Shown piece by piece: positions 33,601 through 41,751 of a DNA stretch of 64,000 nucleotides. Every line of letters begins with the position of its first letter. Position 1 is the stretch's first letter. The DNA lies in NCBI RefSeq assembly GCF_014200435.1, contig NZ_JACHBR010000001.1, positions 1,922,001 to 1,986,000 on the forward strand, written 5' to 3'. A program made the translations under genes and the position numbers. The notes beneath the pieces were generated by a model that saw nothing but the letters and a program-made list of their open reading frames with translations, was not told where the DNA came from and searched no databases. Origin of the DNA: Sphaerisporangium krabiense (GTDB lineage: Bacteria; Actinomycetota; Actinomycetes; Streptosporangiales; Streptosporangiaceae).

Positions 33601-34666
33601 GTACGAGACGACGCCGAGCCACCTGGCGGCCCTGCTGGACGCGGCCGGGCACCGGGCGACGCCGTGGCCGCGGCCGGGGGGCGCGCTGGACCGGCTCATG
33701 GTGACCGGTGAGGCGGCCGGCGCCGAGGTGTGCCGCCGCTGGCTCGCCGCGGGCGGCCCGCCGATCGTCAACGCCTATGGCCCGACCGAGTGCGCCGACG
33801 ACATCACGCACATGGTGATCGACGATCCCGGCCTCACCGGGGTCGTGCCGATCGGCCGTCCGATCCCGAACGTCGTCTGCCAGGTCACCGACGAGGCGGG
33901 GCAGGTGCTGCCGCTCGGCGTCGAGGGAGAGCTGCGCGTGCGCGGCGCCTGCCTGGGGCTCGGCTACCTGGAGCCGGAGGACGAGGCGGGGCGTTTCCTG
34001 CGCGCGGGCGGCGACCGGGGCGAGGTGGTCGCGTATCGCACCGGTGACCGGGCGCGGTTCAGGGAGGACGGCGCGCTGCTCTGGCTGGGGCGGGACGACG
34101 GGCAGGTCAAGGTGCGGGGGCGCCGGATCGAGCTGGGCGAGGTCGAGACGCATCTGCGCGCCCATCCGGCCGTCCGCGACGCGGCGGCGGTCGTGCCGGA
34201 CGGCGGTGGCCGCCTGCGGGCCGTCGTCGTGGCGGGCGCACCGGGCGTGGACCGAGCCGCGCTGCTGAGACATCTGTCCGCGCGCGTTCCGTCCTGGATG
34301 TTCCCCGACGAGTTCGTCTTCGCCGACGCGCTGCCGCTCACGTCGCACGGCAAGCTGGACCGCGCCGCGCTGGCGGGACCGGGCCACACCTTGGACGCCG
34401 GCCGGGCGTCCGGCGCGCCGGCCCGGCCGAGGGCGGAGCTGGACGCGATCGTGGCGGCGGAGTGGGAGGCGATCACCGGCCGCGTCCCGGCGCCGGACAG
34501 CCACTTCTTCGCCGACGGCGCCGGCTCTCTGGACAGCGTCCGCCTCATCGCCCGGCTCGGGGCGCGCCTCGGCCGTGCGCCGAGCGTCGCCGACCTGCTG
34601 GACGCGCCCGTCTACGCCGACTTCGTCGCGCGACTGCGCGGCCGGACTCAGTGCCCATTGAGTTAG
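27695..34666 (+). CDS. Dimodular NRPS, C-A(Ser)-PCP-C*-A-PCP, no thioesterase
   Basis: 2323 residues. C1 (about 25-445) has an intact HHCVCDG (His155). A1 (about 530-1025) has A3 YVMYTSGSTGRPKG; its hand-read code is DVWHFSLVDK, identical to the EntF serine code. PCP1 carries Ser1136 (GVDSINAVRL). C2 (about 1265-1720) reads VEPFLDG (1405-1411) where HHxxxDG is expected, so the catalytic His is gone. A2 (about 1745-2220) reads DVWEMTADDK, with Glu/Asp/Asp suggesting a basic residue. PCP2 carries Ser2278 (GAGSLDSVRL) and ends the protein. No TE, reductase or epimerase is present. Three inter-domain linkers are built of tandem repeats. Starter supply is from the two genes upstream. Confidence 0.93.
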   Translation: MTPGRNPHAMPPGPNPHPPTPGPDARPLTPEEAALWRHQRRHPLSSSYNICVALEIEGPVDTAALAASVAALVRRHPSLRSAPDDDGRHWRDADPPVWRAARVAAADPASWVGGEGAQAVREEARRPFFPGRALLRTLYWDLGPVGGVLQLTFHHCVCDGLSVRLAVRQIIGGYRDLVEGRTEPDAEPPPLPYRPLVTPEEAGRFWAPRLALARDVPALGPADPRATADTGVLLRRVCDVDVRGTAAPRAAALGVSMFAVALSGLAAALARWNGEPRAAVGIPFSHRPPAEDGEVGYRVRTLPTRIEVAAGDTLGSLATRVGAELRDAATHADWETGADLGAAMAGDSVVAVNLLQPAGMVTHHRPSPAEVAGLRWRPYLLHNGTAKFLMNVYVAASDGKLALTFECRAGGGARDELEWLADLAATTIADAFTLPPDRPVITIGDAAPIPEEQPVGPASGASTLPTERPVGPDSGTSTLPAERPIAPTGDASTLPTERPVAPAGDASNLPAVATAGGVRAAVSAPPSVRAGGWTPRDLLARAAERPDAVAVVEDHPGGAVAASYAQMAEAAEEVARWLTAAEVGPGQAVAVRLPRGAPLIAVAHGVLIAGGVLLPLDPDLPTGRAEHMLADSRARLLVEEDQAGGAFTSLGRPLRVTALSSGPRSIPLEDGAAEAAYVMYTSGSTGRPKGVAVGREALANRLAWMQRAFPTGPGDVVLAKTPLSFDVCLWELLWPTAHGATVVTARHGRHGDAGYLADAIVRYGVTAVHFVPSMLAAFLDAAAAPPPSLREVFSSGEPLPRSLAHLAWTRLGARVHNLYGPTEACVDVTAWTFDPGDGRSFVPIGRPIDGMRVRVRDPDGREVPLGAVGEIVVEGVGVALGYLGGAAGERARFAVEPGTGLRSYRTGDLGRWRAGQVLRFLGRLDDQVKINGQRVELEEIDAVLAEHPAVSAAGVRYRAQVTGPRRMQAYLVPRGEVSAAELRAHAARHLPRPMVPTLFTAVDRLPYQASGKLARADLDALTGHDLAWPTSPEEQTGPDVARPADQDPARPRSPEEQTGPNVARPADRDPARSARREGRAGRGPAWSADRGPVWSAERGVPDATVVDALVRAQVGELLGMAEVPPDTDLFHLGVDSINAVRLVGALRQAGIAAEVADLFEARTLRALTARLDTRDDTRETTPTSPNPPARSERSAPPHPSAPSGRSVPQDPSAPPHPSAPSGRSAPPDPSPPPNPSAPPDPSGAPDPVAPSGPWRYERWRGHGVLRRFPLSGLQMGLVYHRDVSGDYLTYVTGYELDGEVDSELLRGAIAEVAARHEAVRTAFDLSAEGGPEQVVVDEVATRLVEHDLTAAGDEAAAGNEAAAGNEAFGRWLERVRREPFPWDSPPLFAFHLHRLARDRAVLSIVEPFLDGWSVAVLGRDILDSYERARSARAGTPPPRTAREPVTAIPSYETFVGLERAAAEDESALAHWREMVTRPGVAWRPALAPGDPAAPGAWHRYDHVFAEDELRALRAAAYTLRVSLRTLMWAVHMRTLALFTGRPLTGSTLVVNGRPEVPGGEAMCGLFLNFMPVVAEVGQDTTWRDLAGQMVRAEQLSWRHRRTPYATVKALAPGFEPSTVFNYTEFHLYRELMEDPSRALRVRSVTGLDQTYMDLTVQCSLDATGRRLRVSVEHRAPNVTAADARRYLSCLVHAARAAARDVESAVDADRLPPEELARVTAAGQGPDRAWPADLTLPRAVDGHADARPHAVAVEDAAESFTYAELAALSRRYAAGILRRATGPHPVVGVMAPRSARFWACVLAIWRAGGTYLPLPDGTPPARLAAMAARAGAEVVFTDPRHDTVPPELPASVRLLALDGLDGPAADAEPVPARPRAACAYILFTSGSTGSPKGVRIGPAAMANHWWSKVDLLGLDEECVVAQSAPASFDVSLWQFAVPWLRGGRAVVLEDDLLLDPARLFARLEERGVRLYETTPSHLAALLDAAGHRATPWPRPGGALDRLMVTGEAAGAEVCRRWLAAGGPPIVNAYGPTECADDITHMVIDDPGLTGVVPIGRPIPNVVCQVTDEAGQVLPLGVEGELRVRGACLGLGYLEPEDEAGRFLRAGGDRGEVVAYRTGDRARFREDGALLWLGRDDGQVKVRGRRIELGEVETHLRAHPAVRDAAAVVPDGGGRLRAVVVAGAPGVDRAALLRHLSARVPSWMFPDEFVFADALPLTSHGKLDRAALAGPGHTLDAGRASGAPARPRAELDAIVAAEWEAITGRVPAPDSHFFADGAGSLDSVRLIARLGARLGRAPSVADLLDAPVYADFVARLRGRTQCPLS
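29048..29227 (+). repeat. 45-bp x 4 repeats in the C1-A1 linker
   Basis: Four 15-residue units of type ERPVGPDSGTSTLPA, in frame, in the linker between C1 and A1. The units differ at a few positions (V/I, GP/AP, S/N). Confidence 0.9.
30785..30916 (+). repeat. 66-bp x 2 repeats in the A1-PCP1 linker
   Basis: Two 22-residue units starting SPEEQTGPDVARPADQD and SPEEQTGPNVARPADRD, followed by further degenerate Ala/Arg/Trp-rich copies up to PCP1. Confidence 0.88.
31255..31449 (+). repeat. Pro/Ser repeat linker between PCP1 and C2
   Basis: Degenerate units such as APPHPSAPSGRS and APPDPS repeat across about 65 residues between the first carrier domain and C2. A further 18-bp x 2.5 array (DEAAAG/NEAAAG) lies inside the C2 N-lobe at about 31748-31796. 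Confidence 0.8.
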
Positions 34667-34828
34667 CCGACCCCGCTATGTACATTATAAGTAATCTTGT
34701 CGTGACGCTGGGTTGATCTAGTCCCCGCGGCCCGGCGCCACCGCGGGATCCCGCTGTTTCGGGGGAGTCACCTCGCGTGACACACGGTCCTATCACCAGG
34801 TGCATGTGCGACCTCGAAGGAGACGTCC
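34667..34828 (+). promoter_or_regulatory. Leader of the cobalt-transport genes
   Basis: 162 bases. An AT-rich island (34676-34700, including the palindrome TTATAA) is followed by the palindrome GCGGGATCCCGC (34743-34754) and a GTCAC-CTCGC-GTGAC hairpin (34767-34781). CbtBA genes are often under a cobalamin riboswitch; the length and the absence of the usual B12-box argue against one here, so a metal-responsive repressor is more likely. Confidence 0.4.
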
Positions 34829-35041
34829 GTGGCACAGACAACCGTCCCCGCGTCCCGGCCATTACCCCTGACGATCCCCATCCAGACGATCATCCCGTGG
34901 GCGGTCCTGGCCACCGTCCTGTCCCTCCTCGTCCTCTACTTCGTCGGCGTCGAACAGGGGGCGTTCTCGCTCTTCGGCGGCCAGTCCGTCCACGAGTTCG
35001 TCCACGACGGGCGGCACCTTCTCGGATTCCCCTGCCACTGA
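34829..35041 (+). CDS. cbtB: CbtB, cobalt transporter small subunit
   Basis: 70 residues from GTG 34829 behind AAGGAG. One transmembrane helix (about 22-42) and a C-terminal His-rich motif HEFVHDGRHLLGFPCH, the characteristic metal-binding tail of CbtB. It is a predicted subunit of a cobalt importer with CbtA, which follows 18 nt later. Confidence 0.9.
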   Translation: MAQTTVPASRPLPLTIPIQTIIPWAVLATVLSLLVLYFVGVEQGAFSLFGGQSVHEFVHDGRHLLGFPCH

Positions 35042-35059
35042 CCGGCGCGGGGAGACACC

Positions 35060-35806
35060 ATGACCATGGGCCCCTTGCTGGTACGCGGAATGCTGGCCGG
35101 GCTCGTCTCGGCCGCGCTCGGCCTGGTGTTCGCCTGGGTCGCCGGTGAGCCGCAGGTCAACCTGGCCATCGCCTTCGAGGCGCGGCAGTCCGCCGCCGCG
35201 GGCATGGCGGAAGAGCCCGAGCTGGTCTCGCGCACCGTCCAGGAGACCTTCGGCCTCGCGGTCGCGGTCGGGCTGTTCGGGGTGGCCATCGGCGGCCTGT
35301 TCGCCGTGGCGTTCGCCATCGCCTACGGACGGCTCGGAGCGTTCGGCCCGCGCGCCACGGCGGCGCTGCTGGCCGGCGGCGGCTTCGTCGCCGTCGCGCT
35401 GGTGCCGTTCCTGAAATATCCCGCCAACCCGCCCGCTGTGGGTTCCCACGACACCGTCGCCACCCGGACCGGGCTCTACTTCGCACTGGTCGCGATCTCG
35501 ATCGCCATCGCCATCGTCTCCGTCCAGGCGGGGCGTCACCTCGCCGCACGGCTCGGCAACTGGAACGCCACGCTGGCCGCCGGCGCGATGGCCCTGATTC
35601 TGATCACCGTCTCCTACCTGATCCTCCCGAAGGTCGACGAGGTCTCCGCGAACTTCCCCGCCACGGTCCTGTGGGAGTTCCGCCTCGCGTCCCTCGGCGT
35701 GCAGGCCGTCATCTGGACCACGCTCGGTCTGGTGTTCGGCGTGCTCACGGAGCGCTCCCTGGCGTCCCGCGCCCGGGCGGCCCCGGTGACCGCGCCGACG
35801 GGCTGA
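35060..35806 (+). CDS. cbtA: CbtA, cobalt transporter membrane subunit
   Basis: 248 residues from ATG 35060 behind GGGGAG. About six transmembrane helices with family landmarks MLAGLVSAALGLVFAW at the N-terminus, FLKYPANPPAVG near residue 117 and YLILPKVDEV near residue 190. It forms the predicted cobalt importer with CbtB. The nearby cobalt-type thiocyanate hydrolase is a possible consumer of the metal. Confidence 0.9.
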   Translation: MTMGPLLVRGMLAGLVSAALGLVFAWVAGEPQVNLAIAFEARQSAAAGMAEEPELVSRTVQETFGLAVAVGLFGVAIGGLFAVAFAIAYGRLGAFGPRATAALLAGGGFVAVALVPFLKYPANPPAVGSHDTVATRTGLYFALVAISIAIAIVSVQAGRHLAARLGNWNATLAAGAMALILITVSYLILPKVDEVSANFPATVLWEFRLASLGVQAVIWTTLGLVFGVLTERSLASRARAAPVTAPTG

Positions 35807-36063
35807 CCCGCCGGTCGCGCTCCTCTCGCCCGGCCCCGACTCCGGCCACGTCCTCCTCCCCCCCGACGTGGCCGGCCGGGCACCGGACCCGTTCGCGCCG
35901 GTCACAGGCCCTCTGCGCGGCGGATGCCCGGGAGGCACGCTAATGATCGGCAAAGTAAGTGAGCGCCGCGTTTGCGTGACGGCCGCCTCGGCAACGCAAG
36001 CAGCGGGGGCTTCACGGCGCGGCCGGGACGGGGCGACCGGCGGCCGGGGGCGAGGGGGAACGA

Positions 36064-37275
<1,212 letters not shown>

Positions 37276-37306
37276 CCCCCGCTCCGGTCCATCCCAGGAG
37301 GAAGCC

Positions 37307-38080
37307 ATGTCCCGGACCGCCCTCGGCCTCCCGGCCCGGATCACGGCCTGCCTCTTCGACATGGACGGCGTGCTCACCAGCACCGTGAAGCTGCACAAGG
37401 CGGCCTGGAAGCAGACCTTCGACGCGTTCCTGCGCGAGCGCGAAGGACCCGGATTCTCGCCGTTCACGGAGGAGGACTACGACCGGCACGTGGACGGACG
37501 GCCGCGCGCCGACGGCGTGCGCGACTTCCTGGCCTCCCGGGGCATCCGCCTTCCCGACGGACACCCGGACGACCCGCCGGACGCCGACACGGTCAACGGG
37601 GTGGGCAACCGGAAGAACGAACTGCTGTTGTCCCTGATCAAGCGGCACGGCATCGCGGCGTACCCCGGCTCGGTGACGTATCTGCGGGCCGTGCGGGACG
37701 CCGGCCTGGCCATCGGCGTGGTCACCTCCTCGCGCAACGCGCCGGCCGTCCTGGCGGCGGCGGGCCTGACCGACTTCGTGCACGCCAGGATCGACGGCAC
37801 GGTCATCGCCGACCAGCACCTGCGGGGAAAGCCGGAACCGGACTCCTACCTGGCCGGGGCGAAAGCCCTCGGCGTGCATCCCTCCGGCGCGGCGGTCTTC
37901 GAGGACGCGCTCGCCGGCGTCGCGGCCGGACGGGCCGGCGGCTTCGGCTGCGTCGTCGGCGTCGACCGCGCCCACCAGGCCGACGCCCTGCGCGCGCACG
38001 GCGCCGACATCGTCGTGAGCGATCTGGCGGACCTGCTCGACCGGCCGGCGGGTGAGGCGGAGGGCGGGGCGGCACCGTGA
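37307..38080 (+). CDS. HAD-family beta-phosphoglucomutase-like enzyme
   Basis: 257 residues behind an AGGAGG site. HAD motif I CLFDMDGVLTST with nucleophile Asp and general acid Asp two residues later, motif II VVTSSRN, motif III GKPEPD and motif IV FEDALAGVAAG. The cap domain has the RKNELLL helix typical of beta-PGM. It overlaps a GH65 phosphorylase gene by four bases. The pair would cleave an alpha-glucoside disaccharide to beta-glucose 1-phosphate and isomerise that to glucose 6-phosphate. Confidence 0.9.
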   Translation: MSRTALGLPARITACLFDMDGVLTSTVKLHKAAWKQTFDAFLREREGPGFSPFTEEDYDRHVDGRPRADGVRDFLASRGIRLPDGHPDDPPDADTVNGVGNRKNELLLSLIKRHGIAAYPGSVTYLRAVRDAGLAIGVVTSSRNAPAVLAAAGLTDFVHARIDGTVIADQHLRGKPEPDSYLAGAKALGVHPSGAAVFEDALAGVAAGRAGGFGCVVGVDRAHQADALRAHGADIVVSDLADLLDRPAGEAEGGAAP

Positions 38081-40449
38081 TCAGGCATCCGGCGTTCCCC
38101 GTCGAGCCCTGGGCCGTGCGGGAGAGCCGGCTCGACCTGGAGGTGCTGGCCCAGAGCGAGTCGCTGTTCGCGCTGTCCAACGGGCACATCGGCCTGCGCG
38201 GCAACCTGGAGGAGGGCGAGCCGCACGGCGAGCCGGGCACCTACCTCGGCGGGTACTACGAGCTGCGGCCGCTCCCCTACGCCGAGGCGGGCTACGGGTA
38301 TCCCGAGTCCGGGCAGACGGTGGTGAACGTCACCAACGGCAAGCTGATCAGGCTGCTGGTCGACGACGAGCCGTTCGACGTGCGCAACGGCGTCCTGCAC
38401 GAGCACGAACGCGTTCTCGACCTGCGCGCCGGCACGCTGTCGCGCAGGCTCCGCTGGACCTCGCCGAGCGGCGGCCAGGTGCGGGTGTCCAGCACGCGGC
38501 TGGTGTCCTTCGCCCAGCGCGCGGTGGCCGCCATCCTGTACGAGGTGGAGGCGGTCGACGAGCCGCGGCACGTGGTCGTGCAGTCGGAGCTGGTCGCCAA
38601 CGAGACCCTGGGGTGCGCGGCCGGGGACCCCAGGACGGCCGCCCACCTGGAGTCGCCGCTGGTCCTCGGGGAGAACCTCCCGGCGAAGGACGGCGTGGCG
38701 GTCATGGTCCACCACACCCGGGCGAGCGGGCTGCCGATGGCCGCCGCGATGTGCCACGAGATCGACGGGCCGGAGGACCTGCGCGTCAACGCGGCGGGCA
38801 CGGGCGACGTCAACCGGGTGACGATCGCCACGTGCCTCACCCCCGGCCGGCGGCTGCGGCTGGTCAAGTTCCTCTCCTATGGGTGGTCGGCCGGCAGGTC
38901 GCGGTCCGCGCTGCACGATCAGGTCGTCGCGGCGCTGGCCGCCGCACGCCTGGTGGGCTGGGAGGGCGTGCTCGACCAGCAGCGGCGGTTCCTCGACGAC
39001 TTCTGGCACGGCGCCGACGTGACGGTCGAAGGAGACGCCGAGGTGCAGCAGGCCGTGCACTTCGCGCTGTTCCACCTGCTCCAGTCGGGGGCGCGCGTAC
39101 AGGACGCCCCCATCCCCGCCAAGGGGCTGACCGGAGCCGGGTACGACGGGCACGCCTTCTGGGACACCGAGAGCTACGTGTTGCCGGTGCTCACCTACAC
39201 CTACCCGCGGGCCGTCGCGGCGGCGCTGGAGTGGCGCGAGTCCACCCTGCCCCTGGCGAAGCAGCGCGCCGGGCAGCTCGGCCTGGCCGGGGCCACCGTC
39301 CCGTGGCGGACGATCAACGGCCAGGAGTGCTCCGGGTACTGGCCGGCCGGAACGGCGGCGTTCCACGTCAACGCCGCCGTCGCCCACGCGGTCCTGGAGT
39401 ACGTCGACGCCACCGGGGACACGGCGTTCGAGCGGGACACGGGCCTGCCGCTGCTGGTCGAGACGGCCCGGCTGTGGTACGCGCTCGGCCACCACACCGC
39501 CGAGGGGAAGTACCGCATCGACGGCGTGACCGGCCCGGACGAGTACAGCGCCGTCGCCGACAACAACCTGTACACCAACCTGATGGCCCAGCTGAACCTG
39601 CGCGAGGCGGCGGAGGCCTCCGGCCGCCATCCCGACCGGGCCGCACGGCTCGGCGTCACCGAAGAGGAGAGCAGGAGGTGGCGTGCGGCGGCGGCCGCGA
39701 TGTCCGTCCCCTATGACGAACGGCTGGGCGTGCACTCCCAGAGCGAGGAGTTCACCCAGCACGACGTGTGGGACTTCGCCGCCACCAGGCCGGAGCAGTA
39801 TCCGCTGTTCCTCCATTTCCCGTACTTCAATCTCTACCGTCAGCAGGTGGTGAAACAGGCCGATCTCGTGCTGGCCATGCACCTGCGCGGTGACGCCTTC
39901 ACACCCGAGCAGAAGGCCCGCAACTTCGCGTACTACGAGGCGCTGACGGTCCGTGACTCGTCGCTGTCCGCCTGCACCCAGGCGGTCATCGCCGCCGAGG
40001 TGGGACAGCTCGACCTCGCCTACCGCTACCTCGGCGAGGCGGCGCTGATGGACCTCGACAACCTGGAGAGGAACACCCTCGACGGCGTTCACATGGCCTC
40101 GCTGGCCGGGGTGTGGATCGCCCTGGTCGCGGGGTTCGGCGGCCTGCGCGCGGCCCGGGGCGAGCTGTGCTTCGCCCCGCGACTGCCCCGGGAGATCACC
40201 CGGCTCGACTTCCGGCTGCGGCACCGCGGCACCCTGCTCCAGGTGAGCGTCACGGAGCAGGCCACCACCTATCGGCTCCTGGACGGCCCGCCGGCCGCGC
40301 TGACCCACCACCGCGAACGGTTCCCGCTGCGGGACGAGCCGGTCACGCTGCCCAACCCGCCGACGCCGCCACCGGATCCGGGCATCCACCAGCCGGCCGG
40401 CCGCGAGCCGCTCGCCCGCCATCCTGATCGTCCGGCCCCCGGCTCCTGA
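38077..40449 (+). CDS. Glycoside hydrolase family 65 disaccharide phosphorylase
   Basis: 790 residues from a GTGA overlap. The N-terminal beta-sandwich (1-270) is followed by an (alpha/alpha)6 barrel with the catalytic acid Glu in GVTGPDEYSAVADNN (near residue 488), FWDTESYVLPVLTYTYP upstream of it and a phosphate-binding TLDGVHMASLAG-like stretch near residue 675. Trehalose, kojibiose and maltose phosphorylases share these motifs, so the exact linkage cannot be assigned. No transporter sits in the operon, which points to an internal substrate such as trehalose. Confidence 0.92.
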   Translation: MIRHPAFPVEPWAVRESRLDLEVLAQSESLFALSNGHIGLRGNLEEGEPHGEPGTYLGGYYELRPLPYAEAGYGYPESGQTVVNVTNGKLIRLLVDDEPFDVRNGVLHEHERVLDLRAGTLSRRLRWTSPSGGQVRVSSTRLVSFAQRAVAAILYEVEAVDEPRHVVVQSELVANETLGCAAGDPRTAAHLESPLVLGENLPAKDGVAVMVHHTRASGLPMAAAMCHEIDGPEDLRVNAAGTGDVNRVTIATCLTPGRRLRLVKFLSYGWSAGRSRSALHDQVVAALAAARLVGWEGVLDQQRRFLDDFWHGADVTVEGDAEVQQAVHFALFHLLQSGARVQDAPIPAKGLTGAGYDGHAFWDTESYVLPVLTYTYPRAVAAALEWRESTLPLAKQRAGQLGLAGATVPWRTINGQECSGYWPAGTAAFHVNAAVAHAVLEYVDATGDTAFERDTGLPLLVETARLWYALGHHTAEGKYRIDGVTGPDEYSAVADNNLYTNLMAQLNLREAAEASGRHPDRAARLGVTEEESRRWRAAAAAMSVPYDERLGVHSQSEEFTQHDVWDFAATRPEQYPLFLHFPYFNLYRQQVVKQADLVLAMHLRGDAFTPEQKARNFAYYEALTVRDSSLSACTQAVIAAEVGQLDLAYRYLGEAALMDLDNLERNTLDGVHMASLAGVWIALVAGFGGLRAARGELCFAPRLPREITRLDFRLRHRGTLLQVSVTEQATTYRLLDGPPAALTHHRERFPLRDEPVTLPNPPTPPPDPGIHQPAGREPLARHPDRPAPGS

Positions 40450-40633
40450 GCCACGGTGAGCGGGCCACGGCCCGGGGCGCGTTGACAGCGCAAGACGTCC
40501 GTGTTCGCATGAGGAAGCGGCGGCTCAAGCGCGGGAGACGAGGGCTTGACATGTCGCGGGCCGACCATGACGGACGTGAGCGTCCACGCGTGGGCGCGTG
40601 GCGCTCCCGGACACACTCAGGAGATCTCGTCCC

Positions 40634-41704
40634 GTGGACTTCGAGCCCCATCCCGGCCACGAGTTCCGCTATCTGACCCGCGCGGACGTCGTCGAGGCGG
40701 CCCGCGGCGTGGACATCGTCGGCGCGGTGGCCGAGGCGCTGGTCCTGCACGGCGAGGGCCGCACGGTCCTGCCCGAGGAGGCGTACCTGGGCTGGACCAC
40801 CTCCGGCGGCGCCGCCGCCCGCTGCCTGGCCATGCCGGGCGCGCTGACCGCGGGGCCGCCGCCGGTGGTCGGCCTGAAGACGATCAACGCGAGCCTCGCC
40901 AACCCGGACCGGGGCATTCCCCGCTCCCAGGGCTTCACCCTGCTCCTCGACCCGGACACCGCCCGCCCGCTCGCCCTCATGGAGGCCGCCTACATCAGCG
41001 CGATGCGCACCGCGGCGGTCACCGCGCTCGCGGCGCGGCACCTCGCCGTCGCGTCCCCGCGGTCCCTCGCGCTCATCGGCTGCGGCACGCTGGCACGCGC
41101 CCACGCGGCCCTGCTGCTCGACACCGTGCCCACCCTCGAAGAGATCCGCGTGTACGACACCGCCCCGGGCCGCGCGCGGAGCCTGCTGGAGTTCGTCGCC
41201 GGGCTCCCACGTGGCGCGCACGTCACGGCGAAGGCGGCCGGCGCGGCGCGCGCCTGCGTGGCCGGCGCCGATCTCGTCGTCCCCGTCACCACCGTCACCG
41301 AGGGGTACATTCCGCCCGGCTGGCTGAAGCTGGGCGCACTGGTCGCGCACGTCTCCCTCGACGACCTCACCGAGGAGGCCGTGCTGGCCGCCGACCTGCT
41401 CGTGGTCGACGACTGGAGCCTGGTGCGCGACGACCCCCGGCGGCTGCTCGGCCGGATGCACCGCGCGGGAAGCCTGCTCGGCCCGCGCGGCGAACCCTGG
41501 CCCGGAGCGGCCCCGCGGCCGCGCGCCCGCAAGGTGGACGCGTCCCTGGCGGACATCGTGACCGGCCGCCACCCCGGCAGGCGCGGCGAGGCCGACGTCG
41601 TCGTCAGCAACCCCTTCGGCATGGCGATCCTCGACGTCGCCGTGGCCGATCGAGTCCACGCCGAGGCCGAGGCGCGGGGCATCGGCCGCCTGCTCGGCAT
41701 CTGA
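40634..41704 (+). CDS. Ornithine cyclodeaminase/mu-crystallin family, SbnB-like
   Basis: 356 residues from GTG 40634, 10 nt after AGGAG. An NAD Rossmann motif LIGCGTLARAHAALL is preceded by LMEAAYISAMRTAAVTALAAR. SbnB-type landmarks are VVDDWS, LADIVTG...PGR and NPFGMAILDVA. SbnB oxidises N-(2-amino-2-carboxyethyl)-glutamate to release L-2,3-diaminopropionate. The usual partner SbnA (a PLP synthase) is not in the window, so an amino-acid dehydrogenase of other specificity is possible. It stands alone between a sugar-phosphorylase operon and convergent aromatic genes. Confidence 0.8.
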   Translation: MDFEPHPGHEFRYLTRADVVEAARGVDIVGAVAEALVLHGEGRTVLPEEAYLGWTTSGGAAARCLAMPGALTAGPPPVVGLKTINASLANPDRGIPRSQGFTLLLDPDTARPLALMEAAYISAMRTAAVTALAARHLAVASPRSLALIGCGTLARAHAALLLDTVPTLEEIRVYDTAPGRARSLLEFVAGLPRGAHVTAKAAGAARACVAGADLVVPVTTVTEGYIPPGWLKLGALVAHVSLDDLTEEAVLAADLLVVDDWSLVRDDPRRLLGRMHRAGSLLGPRGEPWPGAAPRPRARKVDASLADIVTGRHPGRRGEADVVVSNPFGMAILDVAVADRVHAEAEARGIGRLLGI

Positions 41705-41751
41705 GCCGGTCACCGCGCGCGCGGCGTCGCGACCGCCCCGGGTTCGCCGGG

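Noticed and set aside
31445-34504. Very long open frame on the minus strand opposite the NRPS (about 1000 codons)
   Set aside because: It mirrors the codon-position GC bias of the NRPS gene, has Arg/Pro/Ala/His-rich low-complexity content and no domain; it is a typical high-GC shadow frame.
34667-34828. Cobalamin riboswitch before cbtB
   Set aside because: The leader is short and I cannot find the conserved B12-box or the core stems; only simple palindromes are visible. A covariance search would decide.
35972-35999. TTGCGT...ACGCAA inverted repeat upstream of amt as a GlnR site
   Set aside because: GlnR sites have GTnAC-n6-GaAAC character; this GC-rich repeat does not fit and its arms are 16 nt apart.
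37846-40422. Long minus-strand open frame opposite the GH65 gene
   Set aside because: Same shadow pattern; the opposite strand encodes an intact GH65 enzyme.
40482-40551. Two TTGACA -35 boxes (40482 and 40546) upstream of the SbnB-like gene
   Set aside because: Neither has a good -10 hexamer at 16-18 nt, so no promoter is called.
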